Of a stretch of DNA of 46,951 nt, positions 15,910 to 24,607 are shown piece after piece. This DNA comes from an uncultured Eubacteriales bacterium. GTDB lineage: Bacteria; Bacillota; Clostridia; Oscillospirales; Oscillospiraceae. Numbering within the stretch: the first letter of the stretch is position 1; every line of letters starts with the position of its first letter. A program made the position numbers and the translations under genes. The stretch covers positions 1 through 46,951 of the forward strand of contig OMVL01000014.1 of NCBI GenBank assembly GCA_900314485.1. Direction: 5' to 3'. A model generated the notes under the pieces. It was given only the letters and a program-made list of their open reading frames with translations. It had not been told where the DNA came from and did no database searches.

Positions 15910-18148
15910 CCTTTGCCGCCTCCATCTGGAGATAGAGGGCATCGTGCAGGGAGTGGGCTTTCGTCCCTTCCTCCACCGGCTGGCGAGACAGCATGAGCTT
16001 GCCGGCTGGTGCAGAAATACCGTGTTCGGCGTGGAACTGGAGGTGGAGGGGACTGCCCCTGCATTGGCCCGGTTTCGTGCCGCCCTGAGAGAAGACCTGC
16101 CCCCGTTGGCCCGTATCAGCGCTCTCCGGGAGACAGCATGTACTGCCCCCGTGGGAGAGCAGGGCTTTCACATCCTGCCGAGCCGCAGGGCGGGCAGCCC
16201 CGATACTCTCATCAGCCCCGACATTGCCACCTGTCCCGACTGTCTCCGGGAGCTGCGGGACAGGGGAGACCGGCGCTACCGCTACCCCTTTATCAACTGC
16301 ACCAACTGCGGCCCCCGATTTACCATCGTGAAGGGCCTGCCCTATGACCGGGCGCTGACCTCTATGGGGCGGTTTCAAATGTGCCCGGCCTGCCGGGCGG
16401 AATACGACAGCATTGAGACCCGCCGTTATCATGCCCAGCCCGACTGCTGCCCCAACTGCGGGCCGACACTAAAGCTCCTCACCCCTTCGGGAGAGGAGCA
16501 GGCCGACCCCATCGGCGGGGCGCAGGAAATTCTGCAAAGAGGGGGTATTGCGGCGGTCAAGGGCCTGGGCGGCTATCATCTGGCCTGTCGGGCTGACCTC
16601 CCTGAGACGGTAGCCGAACTGCGCCGCAGGAAACGGAGAGACGAGCGGCCCTTTGCCCTCATGTGCCGGGATCTGTCCGTGGTGAGACGGTATTGCGACC
16701 TCTCTCCGGATGAGGAGGCTCGGCTGGGCAGCCCCAGAGCCCCCATTGTGCTGCTGAAAAAGCGGCCTGACGCTCCGGAAAACCTGAGCGAGACAAGGGA
16801 GCTCGGGGTCATGCTGCCCTATACCCCTGTCCACCATCTGCTGATGGAGCGGTTTGACCTGCTGGTGATGACCAGCATGAACGTCTCTGACCAACCGGTG
16901 CTGTGCGACATTGCCGAATTCCCCTGGCAAAGGCTGGCGGATGCCTGCCTGACCCACGATAGAGCCATTGTCAACCGCTGTGACGACTCCCTGCTCCGGG
17001 TCTTTCGGGGAAAGGATTCCTTCTTCCGCCGCAGCCGTGGCTACGCCCCGGAGCCTGTGGCGGTGCCCGCCGACTGCACCGGCATTTTGGCCTGCGGAGC
17101 GGAGCAGAAGGGGAGCTTTGCCCTCAGCAGAGGGGGCAATGTGTTTCTCAGCCAGCACATCGGAGATTTGAAGGACTGGGAGACATTTCAGTTCTATGAA
17201 CAGCAGATCCGCCGCTTTGAGCAGCGCTTCGGCGTGGCAGTCCGTCGTCTGGTCTGCGACCTCCACCCGGACTATCTCTCTACGGAATACGCCCGGAAGC
17301 GGAGCCGGGAGGAGGGCCTGCCCCTGCTGCAAGTGCAGCACCACCATGCCCATATGGCCGCCTGCATGGCGGAAAACGGGTTGGAGGGAGACTGCATCGG
17401 TCTCATTTGGGACGGCACGGGCTACGGCACTGACGGCAGTATCTGGGGAGCGGAATGTCTCGTGGGCGGCTATGCCGGGTTTGAGCGGCTCGGCACCATC
17501 CGACCGGTCAAGCTCCCCGGGGGAGACCGCTGCGCCAGGGAGATCGGCCGCATTGCCCACAGCCTGCTGTGGGACGCAGGCCTGCCCCGGCGGAGCGCCC
17601 ATCCTCAGGCAGACCAGCTGACGCAAATGCTTTCCGCCGATCTGAATTCCCCAAAATCCTCCGGCATGGGCCGGCTTTTTGACGGGGTCTATGCCATCCT
17701 GACCGGGCGGCATACCGTCACCTACGAGGGACAGGGGGCCGTCCTGCTGGAGGCCATGGCAGCGGAGGGACAGGCTGCGCCCTATGACCTCACCTTTTAC
17801 GAGGAGGAGGGCCGCCTGACCTTGGACACCCGGCCCTTGACTGCCGCCATTTTGTCGGAACAGGCCGGAGGAATCCAACCTGCGTCCATCGCCGCCCGCT
17901 TTCTGGAGAGTTTGGTCTCGCTGGCGGTGGCTCACGCAAGCTACGCCAGAGAGAAAACCGGCCTTCACCGGGTGGTCCTCTCCGGGGGCGTGTTTCAGAA
18001 CGCCCGGCTCCTGCCCCGTGTGCTGGATACACTGACAGGGGCGGGATTTACACCCTATTACCATACCCATGTGTCTGCCAACGACCAGGGCATTCCCCTG
18101 GGGCAGACGCTGATCGCCGCCAAAGGAGGCGGGATACCATGTGTTTAG
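15902..18148 (+). CDS. hypF: Carbamoyltransferase HypF
   Basis: HypF moves a carbamoyl group from carbamoyl phosphate to the C-terminal Cys of HypE, the source of the cyanide ligands on iron. The 748 residues comprise an acylphosphatase domain (VQGVGFRPF, Arg21), two zinc fingers (Cys111/114/133/136 and Cys161/164/183/186), a YrdC-like domain, and a Kae1-like C-terminal domain with HHHAHMAACMAE and WDGTGYGTDGSIWGAE. Length and domains are complete. It overlaps the ferredoxin gene upstream and hypC downstream by 8 and 10 bases. Confidence 0.97.
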   Translation: MPDLCRLHLEIEGIVQGVGFRPFLHRLARQHELAGWCRNTVFGVELEVEGTAPALARFRAALREDLPPLARISALRETACTAPVGEQGFHILPSRRAGSPDTLISPDIATCPDCLRELRDRGDRRYRYPFINCTNCGPRFTIVKGLPYDRALTSMGRFQMCPACRAEYDSIETRRYHAQPDCCPNCGPTLKLLTPSGEEQADPIGGAQEILQRGGIAAVKGLGGYHLACRADLPETVAELRRRKRRDERPFALMCRDLSVVRRYCDLSPDEEARLGSPRAPIVLLKKRPDAPENLSETRELGVMLPYTPVHHLLMERFDLLVMTSMNVSDQPVLCDIAEFPWQRLADACLTHDRAIVNRCDDSLLRVFRGKDSFFRRSRGYAPEPVAVPADCTGILACGAEQKGSFALSRGGNVFLSQHIGDLKDWETFQFYEQQIRRFEQRFGVAVRRLVCDLHPDYLSTEYARKRSREEGLPLLQVQHHHAHMAACMAENGLEGDCIGLIWDGTGYGTDGSIWGAECLVGGYAGFERLGTIRPVKLPGGDRCAREIGRIAHSLLWDAGLPRRSAHPQADQLTQMLSADLNSPKSSGMGRLFDGVYAILTGRHTVTYEGQGAVLLEAMAAEGQAAPYDLTFYEEEGRLTLDTRPLTAAILSEQAGGIQPASIAARFLESLVSLAVAHASYAREKTGLHRVVLSGGVFQNARLLPRVLDTLTGAGFTPYYHTHVSANDQGIPLGQTLIAAKGGGIPCV

Positions 18149-18357
18149 CAGTACCCTTGAAGCTGACAGAGATCGACGGGAAGGACGCCGTCGGAGAGCT
18201 GGAGGGCGTCCGCCGCAAAATCCGGGTGGACTTTCTCCGGGACCCTCAGATCGGAGACTACGTCATTGCCCACGCCGGCTTTGCCATTGAAAAACTGAAC
18301 GAAAAGCAGGCCCTGGAAAACCTGAAAGCCATTCAGGAGGTGGCCGATGCTCTCTGA
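18139..18357 (+). CDS. hypC: Hydrogenase maturation chaperone HypC
   Basis: HypC (HypC/HybG/HupF family) carries the Fe(CN)2CO unit with HypD and hands it to the large subunit. The 72-residue protein starts MCLAVP, so the essential N-terminal Cys2 is present. GDYVIAHAGFAIEKL is the family hallmark. It overlaps hypF by 10 bases and hypD by 11. Confidence 0.97.
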   Translation: MCLAVPLKLTEIDGKDAVGELEGVRRKIRVDFLRDPQIGDYVIAHAGFAIEKLNEKQALENLKAIQEVADAL

Positions 18358-19441
18358 GTCCGCCTTCCGCCGTCCCCAGGGGGCGGAAAAGCTGCTCACG
18401 GCCATTCGGGAGATGGACCTGCCGGAGGCCCGGCTCATGGAGGTCTGCGGCACCCACACCATGGCCATTGCCAAGTCCGGCCTGCGGCAGGTGCTGCCCG
18501 GCAATATCCGCCTGCTCTCCGGACCCGGCTGTCCCGTCTGCGTCACGCCCGCCGGGGTGATGGACGAGATTTTGAGACTGAGCGAGCTGCCCGGCGTTAT
18601 CCTCACCACCTACGGAGATCTGATGCGGGTGCCGGGGTCTGACCCGGAGGACAGCCTGCAGCGCCGCAAGGCGCTGGGGGCGGACATCCGCTGGGTCTAT
18701 TCCCCCATGGACAGTCTGGAAATTGCGGCGGAACACCCGGAACGTCAGGTCGTCTTCCTCGGCGTGGGCTTTGAGACCACCGCCCCCGGCACAGCCCTGG
18801 CGGTGCTGGAGGCGAAACGGCGGGGATTACGGAATTTCTCCATGCTGTGCCTGCTGAAACGGACAGAGCCCGCCCTCCGGGCGCTGATCCGGCGGCCGGA
18901 TTTTCGGGTGAACGGCTTTCTCTGCCCCGGCCATGTGGCCACGATTTTGGGAGCGGATGCCTTTCGATTTCTGCCGGAGGAATACGGCCTTCCCGCCGTG
19001 GTGTCCGGGTTTGAGACGGGAGACCTGCTGACGGCGGTCTACCGCCTGCTGTGCCAGATCCGGGACGGCAAGCCCGCCCTGGAAAACGAGTACATTCGGG
19101 CGGTCTCCCCTGAGGGGAATACCGCCGCCCGGGCGCTCATGTCCCAGGTGCTGGAGGAAAGGCCGGACATCTGGCGGGGATTGGGGGCGATCGAAGGGAG
19201 CGGCTTTGGCCTGAAAGCTGAATTCCAGGACTACGACGCCGCCCGGCGATTTGACTTCTGCCCCCAGAACCGGGAGAACACCACCGGCTGCCGCTGCGGG
19301 GCGATCATCTGCGGGCAGATGTCCCCTCAGGACTGTCCGCTGTTTGGCAAGCGCTGCCAGCCTGACCACCCGGTGGGGCCCTGCATGGTCTCCGGGGAGG
19401 GGGCCTGCGCCGCGGCATTTCATTACAGACGAATCGAGTAA
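18347..19441 (+). CDS. hypD: Hydrogenase Fe-(CN)2CO assembly protein HypD
   Basis: This [4Fe-4S] scaffold protein builds the iron centre with HypC. In 364 residues it shows EVCGTHT (Cys34), LSGPGCPVCVTP, GVGFETTAPGTA, and a C-terminal cysteine-rich part (TTGCRCGAIICGQMSPQDCPLFGKRC) that ligates the cluster. Complete length. The start overlaps hypC, so the two partners are translationally coupled. Confidence 0.97.
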   Translation: MLSESAFRRPQGAEKLLTAIREMDLPEARLMEVCGTHTMAIAKSGLRQVLPGNIRLLSGPGCPVCVTPAGVMDEILRLSELPGVILTTYGDLMRVPGSDPEDSLQRRKALGADIRWVYSPMDSLEIAAEHPERQVVFLGVGFETTAPGTALAVLEAKRRGLRNFSMLCLLKRTEPALRALIRRPDFRVNGFLCPGHVATILGADAFRFLPEEYGLPAVVSGFETGDLLTAVYRLLCQIRDGKPALENEYIRAVSPEGNTAARALMSQVLEERPDIWRGLGAIEGSGFGLKAEFQDYDAARRFDFCPQNRENTTGCRCGAIICGQMSPQDCPLFGKRCQPDHPVGPCMVSGEGACAAAFHYRRIE

Positions 19442-19446
19442 CAAGC

Positions 19447-20448
19447 ATGAACCAGGATATTATCACACTGGACTACGGCAGTGGGGGACGAAAGACCGCC
19501 CAGCTGATCGACGAGCTGCTGCTTCCCGCCTTTCAGAGCGACACGCTGAACGCACTGGGGGACGGGGCGGTGCTGGATCTCAGCGGCCCCTTGGTCTTTT
19601 CCACCGACAGCTTTGTGGTCAGCCCCCTGTTTTTTCCCGGGGGAGACATTGGAAAACTCTCCGTCTGCGGCACGGTGAACGATCTTGCCATGTGCGGCGG
19701 CATTCCCCGGTATCTCAGCCTGTCCTTTATTATTGAGGAGGGACTGGCTGTGGAGGAGTTAAAGTGCATCATTTCCTCCATTGCCCGGACGGCCAGAGCA
19801 GCGGGGGTGGAGATCGTCACCGGCGACACGAAAGTAGTGGAGCGGGGCAGGGGAGACGGCATCTATATCAATACCTCCGGCATCGGCACGCTGACCTATC
19901 CCGGCCTTTCTTCCGACAATATCCGGGAGGGGGACGCAGTTCTCATCTCCGGCTCCATCGGCGACCACGGAGCCACGGTGATGATGGCACGAAACGGGCT
20001 TCTGGAAGGGAGTCCCCTCTCTTCCGACTGTCAGCCTCTTCATAAGCTGGCCAAGGCGGCATGGAGCTGCGGCGGTGTGCGGGTGCTGCGGGACCCTACA
20101 AGGGGCGGCGTTGCCACCACGCTGAACGAGTTTACAGAGGGTCGGAATTTCTCCATTGAGCTGGAGGCGGACGACCTTCCCATCCATCCCCCGGTACAGG
20201 CGGCCTGCGACCTTCTGGGACTGGACCCCCTCTACTGCGCCAACGAGGGCAAGCTGCTGGCGGTCGTTGCTCCCGACAGGGCGGAGGAGGTACTGCATGC
20301 CCTCCAAAATACCCCCGGCGGAGAGGAGGCAGCAGTCATCGGACGTGTCACCGGGAGAGCCCCGGGCAAAGTGATCTTAAATACCTTCCTCGGCGCAGGC
20401 CGTGTGCTAAGTAAATTGACGGGAGCCCAACTCCCCAGAATATGCTAA
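19447..20448 (+). CDS. hypE: Carbamoyl-dehydratase HypE
   Basis: HypE dehydrates the thiocarbamate on its C-terminal Cys to thiocyanate, which becomes the CN ligand. The 333-residue AIR-synthase/PurM-like protein begins with LDYGSGGRKTAQLI, has DPTRGGVATTLNE, and ends PRIC, so the acceptor Cys333 is intact. It comes five bases after hypD, and 16 bases later follows the NuoC-like gene. Confidence 0.97.
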   Translation: MNQDIITLDYGSGGRKTAQLIDELLLPAFQSDTLNALGDGAVLDLSGPLVFSTDSFVVSPLFFPGGDIGKLSVCGTVNDLAMCGGIPRYLSLSFIIEEGLAVEELKCIISSIARTARAAGVEIVTGDTKVVERGRGDGIYINTSGIGTLTYPGLSSDNIREGDAVLISGSIGDHGATVMMARNGLLEGSPLSSDCQPLHKLAKAAWSCGGVRVLRDPTRGGVATTLNEFTEGRNFSIELEADDLPIHPPVQAACDLLGLDPLYCANEGKLLAVVAPDRAEEVLHALQNTPGGEEAAVIGRVTGRAPGKVILNTFLGAGRVLSKLTGAQLPRIC

Positions 20449-20464
20449 TAAGGCGGTGTTTCCT

Positions 20465-20848
20465 ATGCAAACCAACACAAAAATTTCCATCACCAAGGAC
20501 GAGATCGTCCCGACAGCCCGGAAAATGCGGGACGAGGGCAGGCTCCTCATTATGATCCACGGCCATCTGGACAAGGACAGCCGGCCCGTCATTACCTACG
20601 ACTACTCCCTGGGCGCGGAGGTCGCCTCTTACGAGGTGGTGGGAGAGTCCGTGGTCCCTTCCATTGAGCCGATCTACTCCGCTGCCGCCGAGTGGGCGGA
20701 GCGGGAGATCACCGAGCTGCTGGGCTTCACCTTTGAGGGACTGGACACCTCGGAGCGTCTGTTCCTGGCGGACGCCATGATGGACGGTCAGGGGCAGATT
20801 CTGGTCACGCCGATTAACGTCCTGCGGGAGAAGAACAACCTCAACTGA
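20465..20848 (+). CDS. mbhK: NuoC/EchD/MbhK-like 30-kDa-type hydrogenase subunit, last gene of operon
   Basis: This 127-residue protein starts at ATG 20465 after AGGCGG (an in-frame GTG at 20456 is possible). Residues 64-100 read VPSIEPIYSAAAEWAERE and then ITELLGFTFEGLDTSERLF. That is the core motif of complex I 30-kDa subunits (PSa..W.ERE..D.fGi.f.Gh...RL). The N-terminal half forms the small alpha-beta part found in short EchD forms. It should dock beside the catalytic subunit. Its place after hypE, about 12 kb from mbhL, is odd. Functional naming is by motif and context. Confidence 0.8.
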   Translation: MQTNTKISITKDEIVPTARKMRDEGRLLIMIHGHLDKDSRPVITYDYSLGAEVASYEVVGESVVPSIEPIYSAAAEWAEREITELLGFTFEGLDTSERLFLADAMMDGQGQILVTPINVLREKNNLN

Positions 20849-20862
20849 GAGGAAAGACGACA

Positions 20863-20904
20863 AAAACCCTCCGATCGACCCGAAAACGGGGATCGGAGGG
20901 TTTT
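20863..20904. terminator. Bidirectional terminator after the hydrogenase operon
   Basis: The perfect 14-bp stem AAAACCCTCCGATC / GATCGGAGGGTTTT (20863-20876 and 20891-20904) has U-rich tails in both directions. It ends the plus-strand operon and the minus-strand gene at 20948. Confidence 0.94.
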
Positions 20905-20947
20905 GCTTTCTGCAAAAGTGCCGCCCGGCGGCTGCTTAACGCTGGGG

Positions 20948-21475
20948 TTATTCGTCCTCTTCCTTTGCCACGTCATAGGCTGTCTGAGCGGGACGGCGGG
21001 AGGCGGGGGCAGCGCCTGCGCCCATGCCGGCCACAGAACGGAACTTGGCCCGGGACTGACGGATCTCGTTGAGGGCGACATTGACGGCGTCCTCGGTGCG
21101 GCGCATGGCATCCTCGCAGTAGGTGTTGGCGGCGGCCTTCAGCTCGTTGGCCCGATTTTCCGCCTCGGCAGTGACCCGGGCGGCCTCGGCACGGGCCTGA
21201 CGGGTGATCTCATGCTCGTCGATCAGCTGCTTGGCGCGGTCCAGCGCCTGCTGGCGGATGCGCTCGGCGTCGGTCTTGGCCCCGTCCAGATACTCATTGC
21301 GCTGGGTGAGCAGCTTCTTGGCCTCGCTCAGCTCGGCGGGGAACTTGTTGCGGATCTCGTCCAGCAGATCCAGAGCGTCGTCACGGTTGATACGGCAGGT
21401 GCCTCCCAAGCCGCCCCGTGCGTCGTCGATCATACGATAGAGGCTGTCCAGCAGATCGGTTACTCCATTTGCCAT
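20948..21475 (-). CDS. Coiled-coil protein of unknown function
   Basis: The 175-residue protein is soluble, with no signal or membrane segment. Residues about 5-40 read LLDSLYRMIDDARGG...RDDALDLLDEIRNKFP, then a long helical stretch rich in Ala, Arg and Glu (about 45-150) is predicted to be a coiled coil, ending in an Ala/Pro-rich acidic tail. Similar proteins sit next to coaD and rsmD in other Clostridia and are sometimes labelled ATPase, but no nucleotide-binding motif is visible here. A DivIVA-like or scaffold role is possible but unproved. Confidence 0.75.
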   Translation of the reverse strand: MANGVTDLLDSLYRMIDDARGGLGGTCRINRDDALDLLDEIRNKFPAELSEAKKLLTQRNEYLDGAKTDAERIRQQALDRAKQLIDEHEITRQARAEAARVTAEAENRANELKAAANTYCEDAMRRTEDAVNVALNEIRQSRAKFRSVAGMGAGAAPASRRPAQTAYDVAKEEDE

Positions 21476-21505
21476 CGGTATTCATCCTTTCTGTATTTGG
21501 GAGCA

Positions 21506-21666
21506 CTAGTAGTCCGTTAACCCTAAAACTTTGATCATCCGCGGCGTCTGTTTCCGCCATACTTCGTTGTCGTCTTTGGCGGGCGTCAGCCCGCCTGCAT
21601 CCTCCGCCTCGTCTGACGAAACCATACTTGCGGCTTAAACAACATTTAGGATTAACAGACTACTAG
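21506..21666. repeat. 161-bp inverted-repeat element (MITE-like)
   Basis: The ends are 22-bp inverted repeats (21506-21527 and 21645-21666) differing at two positions; the outermost bases are CTAGTAGTC. Inside are two similar segments starting CGTCTG and ending CCATACTT, and a GGCGGGCGTCAGCCCGCC hairpin. There is no ORF. The right end supplies the coaD stop codon. A small non-autonomous element or structured RNA hairpin is likely. Confidence 0.7.
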
Positions 21667-22154
21667 CGTCCCAGTTGGTCTTCCATACGGGCCTGTACCT
21701 CTTCTGCGATCTCGTCCGGGACGAAGTCGGTGAGGGGTACATGATACATTGCCAGCTCCTTGGTGATGCTGGAGCTGAGATAGGTGTAGTTCTGACGGGC
21801 GGAGAGAAACATTGTCTCCAGTCCGGGATTCAGCTTGCGGTTAATCATCGCCATCTGAAATTCCTTCTCAAAGTCGGAAAGAGCCCGCAGACCCTTGACC
21901 ACACAGCTGGCGTTTTTCAGCTTGGCGTATTCCGCCAAAAGCATGGGCGATGCGTCCACCTCCACATTGGGGATGTCGGCCGTCACCTTTTGCAGCAGGG
22001 CCACCCGCTCCTCGTGGGAGAAAAGCCCTTTTTTCTCGGAGTTGACCATGACGCACACGATCAGACGGTCAAACTGGGCGGCGGCCCGCTTGATAATATC
22101 CAGATGTCCCCGGGTCACCGGGTCAAAGCTGCCGGGATAAATGGCGATACTCAT
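21663..22154 (-). CDS. coaD: Phosphopantetheine adenylyltransferase
   Basis: CoaD catalyses the fourth step of coenzyme A synthesis: 4'-phosphopantetheine + ATP to dephospho-CoA. The 163 residues show the nucleotidyltransferase motif YPGSFDPVTRGHLDII (T/HxGH), VVKGLRALSDFEKEFQMA and YTYLSSSITKELA (ISSS-type loop). Length is normal. It overlaps rsmD by four bases. The stop codon (TAG, tandem TAGTAG) belongs to the adjacent inverted-repeat element, so the native last codons may have been replaced. Confidence 0.96.
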   Translation of the reverse strand: MSIAIYPGSFDPVTRGHLDIIKRAAAQFDRLIVCVMVNSEKKGLFSHEERVALLQKVTADIPNVEVDASPMLLAEYAKLKNASCVVKGLRALSDFEKEFQMAMINRKLNPGLETMFLSARQNYTYLSSSITKELAMYHVPLTDFVPDEIAEEVQARMEDQLGR

Positions 22155-22702
22155 TCTGCTCCATCCTTCCGGTATAAGGTCACTTTGATCTTTCCATACC
22201 GATAGGCTCTGTCTTTGCGATATGGAGCGGAGAGCGGGGGCAATTCCTTATCCACCCGACTTTCACAGACAATTATACCATTTTCGGACAGTATGTCAAT
22301 CTCAGCGATGGTTTTTAATGCACTTTCCAGCAGTTCCGTGTCGTAAGGAGGGTCTAAAAAGATCAGGTGAAACTTCTGCCGCTGGCTTTTCAGGCAGGAG
22401 AGGGAGTCTCCCTGCACCACCTTTGCCCGGTCTGACAGCCCGGTGGACTGGAGATTTTTCCGAATGACGGCTGCGGCGTCCCTCCGCTGATCCACAAAAA
22501 GGCACTGCTCCGCCCCCCGGCTGAGGCATTCGATGCCCAGCTGGCCGGTGCCGGCAAAGAGATCCAGCACCCGCCGGCCCTCAATGTCAAACTGGATGGC
22601 GTTAAACACGCCCTCCTTCACCCGGTCGGTGGTGGGGCGGGTCTCCATGCCTTCCAGCTCTGCCAGACGCTTTCCTCTGGCGGTACCTGTGATAACTCTC
22701 AT
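22151..22702 (-). CDS. rsmD: 16S rRNA (guanine(966)-N(2))-methyltransferase
   Basis: RsmD methylates G966 of 16S rRNA with S-adenosylmethionine. In 183 residues: N-terminal MRVITGTARGKRL, TRPTTDRVKEGVFN, SAM-binding DLFAGTGQLGIE, and catalytic LDPPYD. It overlaps coaD (downstream) and uvrC (upstream) by four bases each, so the three form a tight operon. Confidence 0.95.
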   Translation of the reverse strand: MRVITGTARGKRLAELEGMETRPTTDRVKEGVFNAIQFDIEGRRVLDLFAGTGQLGIECLSRGAEQCLFVDQRRDAAAVIRKNLQSTGLSDRAKVVQGDSLSCLKSQRQKFHLIFLDPPYDTELLESALKTIAEIDILSENGIIVCESRVDKELPPLSAPYRKDRAYRYGKIKVTLYRKDGAE

Positions 22703-24537
22703 GTCTCCTCGTCTCCTTCTGTGTCGGGGTGGAAGTGCAGATATACCGCACGGGCGGCGTTTTTGGGGATGACCTCGGCCAGCTGGGCCTCGGTTGCGTT
22801 GCGGATGGCCTTGACCGTCTTAAAATGCTTCATCAGCTTCTGACGGCGCACCTCGCCCACTCCGTCGATGGTCTCAAGAGCGGAGGCAATGGTCTGCTTT
22901 GCATGGCTCTCCCGGTGGAAGGTGATGGCAAAGCGGTGGGTCTCCTCTTGAATCCGGCCCACCAGAGAGAAGATGGCCTGGGTCTGCTGGATGCCGATCT
23001 CCCGTCCGCTGGGGGCCACCAGAGCGCGGGTCCTGTGCCGGTCGTCCTTCACCATGCCGAAGACGGGGACGCTCAGCCCCATGCCCTCAATGACATCCAC
23101 AGCAATATGCACCTGGCCCAGGCCGCCGTCCATCAAAATCAGGTCGGGGAGGTCCCCGAACTTCTCGTCGCCGTCCAGATAGCGTTTAAACCGGCGTTGG
23201 AGCACCTGCTCCATAGAGGCGTAGTCGTCGGGATGCTCCATGTCCCGGAGCTTGAACCGGCGGTAGTCCCGCTTGAGGGGCTTGCCGTCCACGAATACCG
23301 TCATAGAGGCCACGATGTTGCTGGCACCCGTGTTGGAGATGTCGTATGCCTCAATGCGCTTCGGGGCTTGGGGCAGGCCCAGCATCCGGCCCAGCAGCTC
23401 CATCAGCTTGCTCTGCCGCTCCTGGGCGGAGGTGGCCCGCTCCGCCTCGTCCAGCGCCGTCCGCTCCGCCAGCTGCACCAGGTTGACCCGGTCCCCCCGC
23501 TTGGGGACGGTAAAGGCCACCTTGTGCTCCGCCCGTTCGGTGAGCAGCTGCCCCAGCTCCTCTGCGTCCTCAAATTCCCTGGGCAGTAAGATCTCCCGGG
23601 GCAGGACGCTCTTGTTCAGATAATACTGTTTGACCAGAGAGGCGACGATCTCTTCTGTCTCCTCCTCTGCGGGAGTGGGCATGACCTCAGTGTCCCGGTC
23701 GGTGAGGGAGCCCTTGAGAAAGTGGAGCACCACAAAGCAGCTTTTGGCGGTGCCGCGGTAAAAGCCCACCACATCGGTGTCCGCCCGGGAGGAGGCCACC
23801 ACCCGCTGCCGGGTGCCCAGTAACTGAATGGCCTGCAGGCGGTCCCGCAGCTCGGCAGCCGCCTCAAACCGCAGCGCGTCAGAGGCTTTCAGCATCTCGG
23901 CCTTCAGCTCCTGCTCCACCTGAGTAAATTTGCCCTCTAAGAGCCGGACAGCCTGTCCGATCCGCTCCCGGTAGTCGGCTTCGGAGAGTTTTCCCATACA
24001 CCAGCCGTCGCAGATGCCCAGATGGTGGTTGAGACAGGGCCGCTCCTTCCCGATGTCCCGGGGAAATTTCCGGCTGCAGGTGGGCAGCCGCAGGGCGTTG
24101 CAGATGGCCTTGATGCTCTCTGCTGTGGCGGACCGTCCGCCGTAGGGGCCGAAGTACCGGGCGCCGTCCTTCATGGGCTTGGAGACCATGGAGAAGCGGG
24201 GGTAAGGTCCCCCCGACAGCCGAATATAGGGATAGCCCTTGTCGTCCTTGAGGAGGATGTTGTAGCGGGGCTTGTGCCGCTTGATGAGGGAGTTTTCCAG
24301 CACCAGAGCCTCAAATTCGCTGGAGGCCAGCAGATAGTCAAAGCGGTCGATCTGGGCCACCATGGCTCTGGTTTTTGCGTTGTGGCTGGCAAGGTCGGCG
24401 AAATACTGGCTGACCCGGTTTTTCAGCGCCCGGGACTTGCCTACATAGATGACCTGGCCCGTCGCATCCATCATAATATAGACCCCCGGCCCCAGAGGGA
24501 GGGAGTGGGCCTTTTGTTTCAGTTCCTCTCGTGTCAT
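22699..24537 (-). CDS. uvrC: Excinuclease ABC subunit C
   Basis: UvrC makes both incisions in nucleotide excision repair. The 612-residue protein is complete: GIY-YIG nuclease near residues 10-90 (LPLGPGVYIMMDATG...VIYVGKS), a Cys-rich segment (CNALRLPTC...CLNHHLGICDGWC), the UVR motif near 200 that binds UvrB, an RNase H-like domain (AYDISNTGASNIVASMTVF, LILMDGGLGQVHIA), and C-terminal helix-hairpin-helices (SALETIDGVGEVRRQKLMKHF). Its partner uvrB in this window is disrupted. No LexA box was seen upstream. Confidence 0.97.
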   Translation of the reverse strand: MTREELKQKAHSLPLGPGVYIMMDATGQVIYVGKSRALKNRVSQYFADLASHNAKTRAMVAQIDRFDYLLASSEFEALVLENSLIKRHKPRYNILLKDDKGYPYIRLSGGPYPRFSMVSKPMKDGARYFGPYGGRSATAESIKAICNALRLPTCSRKFPRDIGKERPCLNHHLGICDGWCMGKLSEADYRERIGQAVRLLEGKFTQVEQELKAEMLKASDALRFEAAAELRDRLQAIQLLGTRQRVVASSRADTDVVGFYRGTAKSCFVVLHFLKGSLTDRDTEVMPTPAEEETEEIVASLVKQYYLNKSVLPREILLPREFEDAEELGQLLTERAEHKVAFTVPKRGDRVNLVQLAERTALDEAERATSAQERQSKLMELLGRMLGLPQAPKRIEAYDISNTGASNIVASMTVFVDGKPLKRDYRRFKLRDMEHPDDYASMEQVLQRRFKRYLDGDEKFGDLPDLILMDGGLGQVHIAVDVIEGMGLSVPVFGMVKDDRHRTRALVAPSGREIGIQQTQAIFSLVGRIQEETHRFAITFHRESHAKQTIASALETIDGVGEVRRQKLMKHFKTVKAIRNATEAQLAEVIPKNAARAVYLHFHPDTEGDEET

Positions 24538-24558
24538 GGCAATTTACCCAAATGGCGA

Positions 24559-24587
24559 AAAAGGCACCGCGGAATGCGGTGCCTTTT
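24559..24587 (-). terminator. Terminator of the HPr-like gene
   Basis: The perfect 12-bp stem AAAAGGCACCGC / GCGGTGCCTTTT has loop GGAAT, followed on the minus strand by further T residues. It lies 21 bases past the stop codon at 24608. Confidence 0.9.
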
Positions 24588-24607
24588 GTGTTGATAAAGG
24601 TCAGAAA

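Noticed and set aside
16469-18070. Minus-strand 533-codon frame opposite hypF
   Set aside because: Antisense shadow of hypF with no recognisable domain and no ribosome site.
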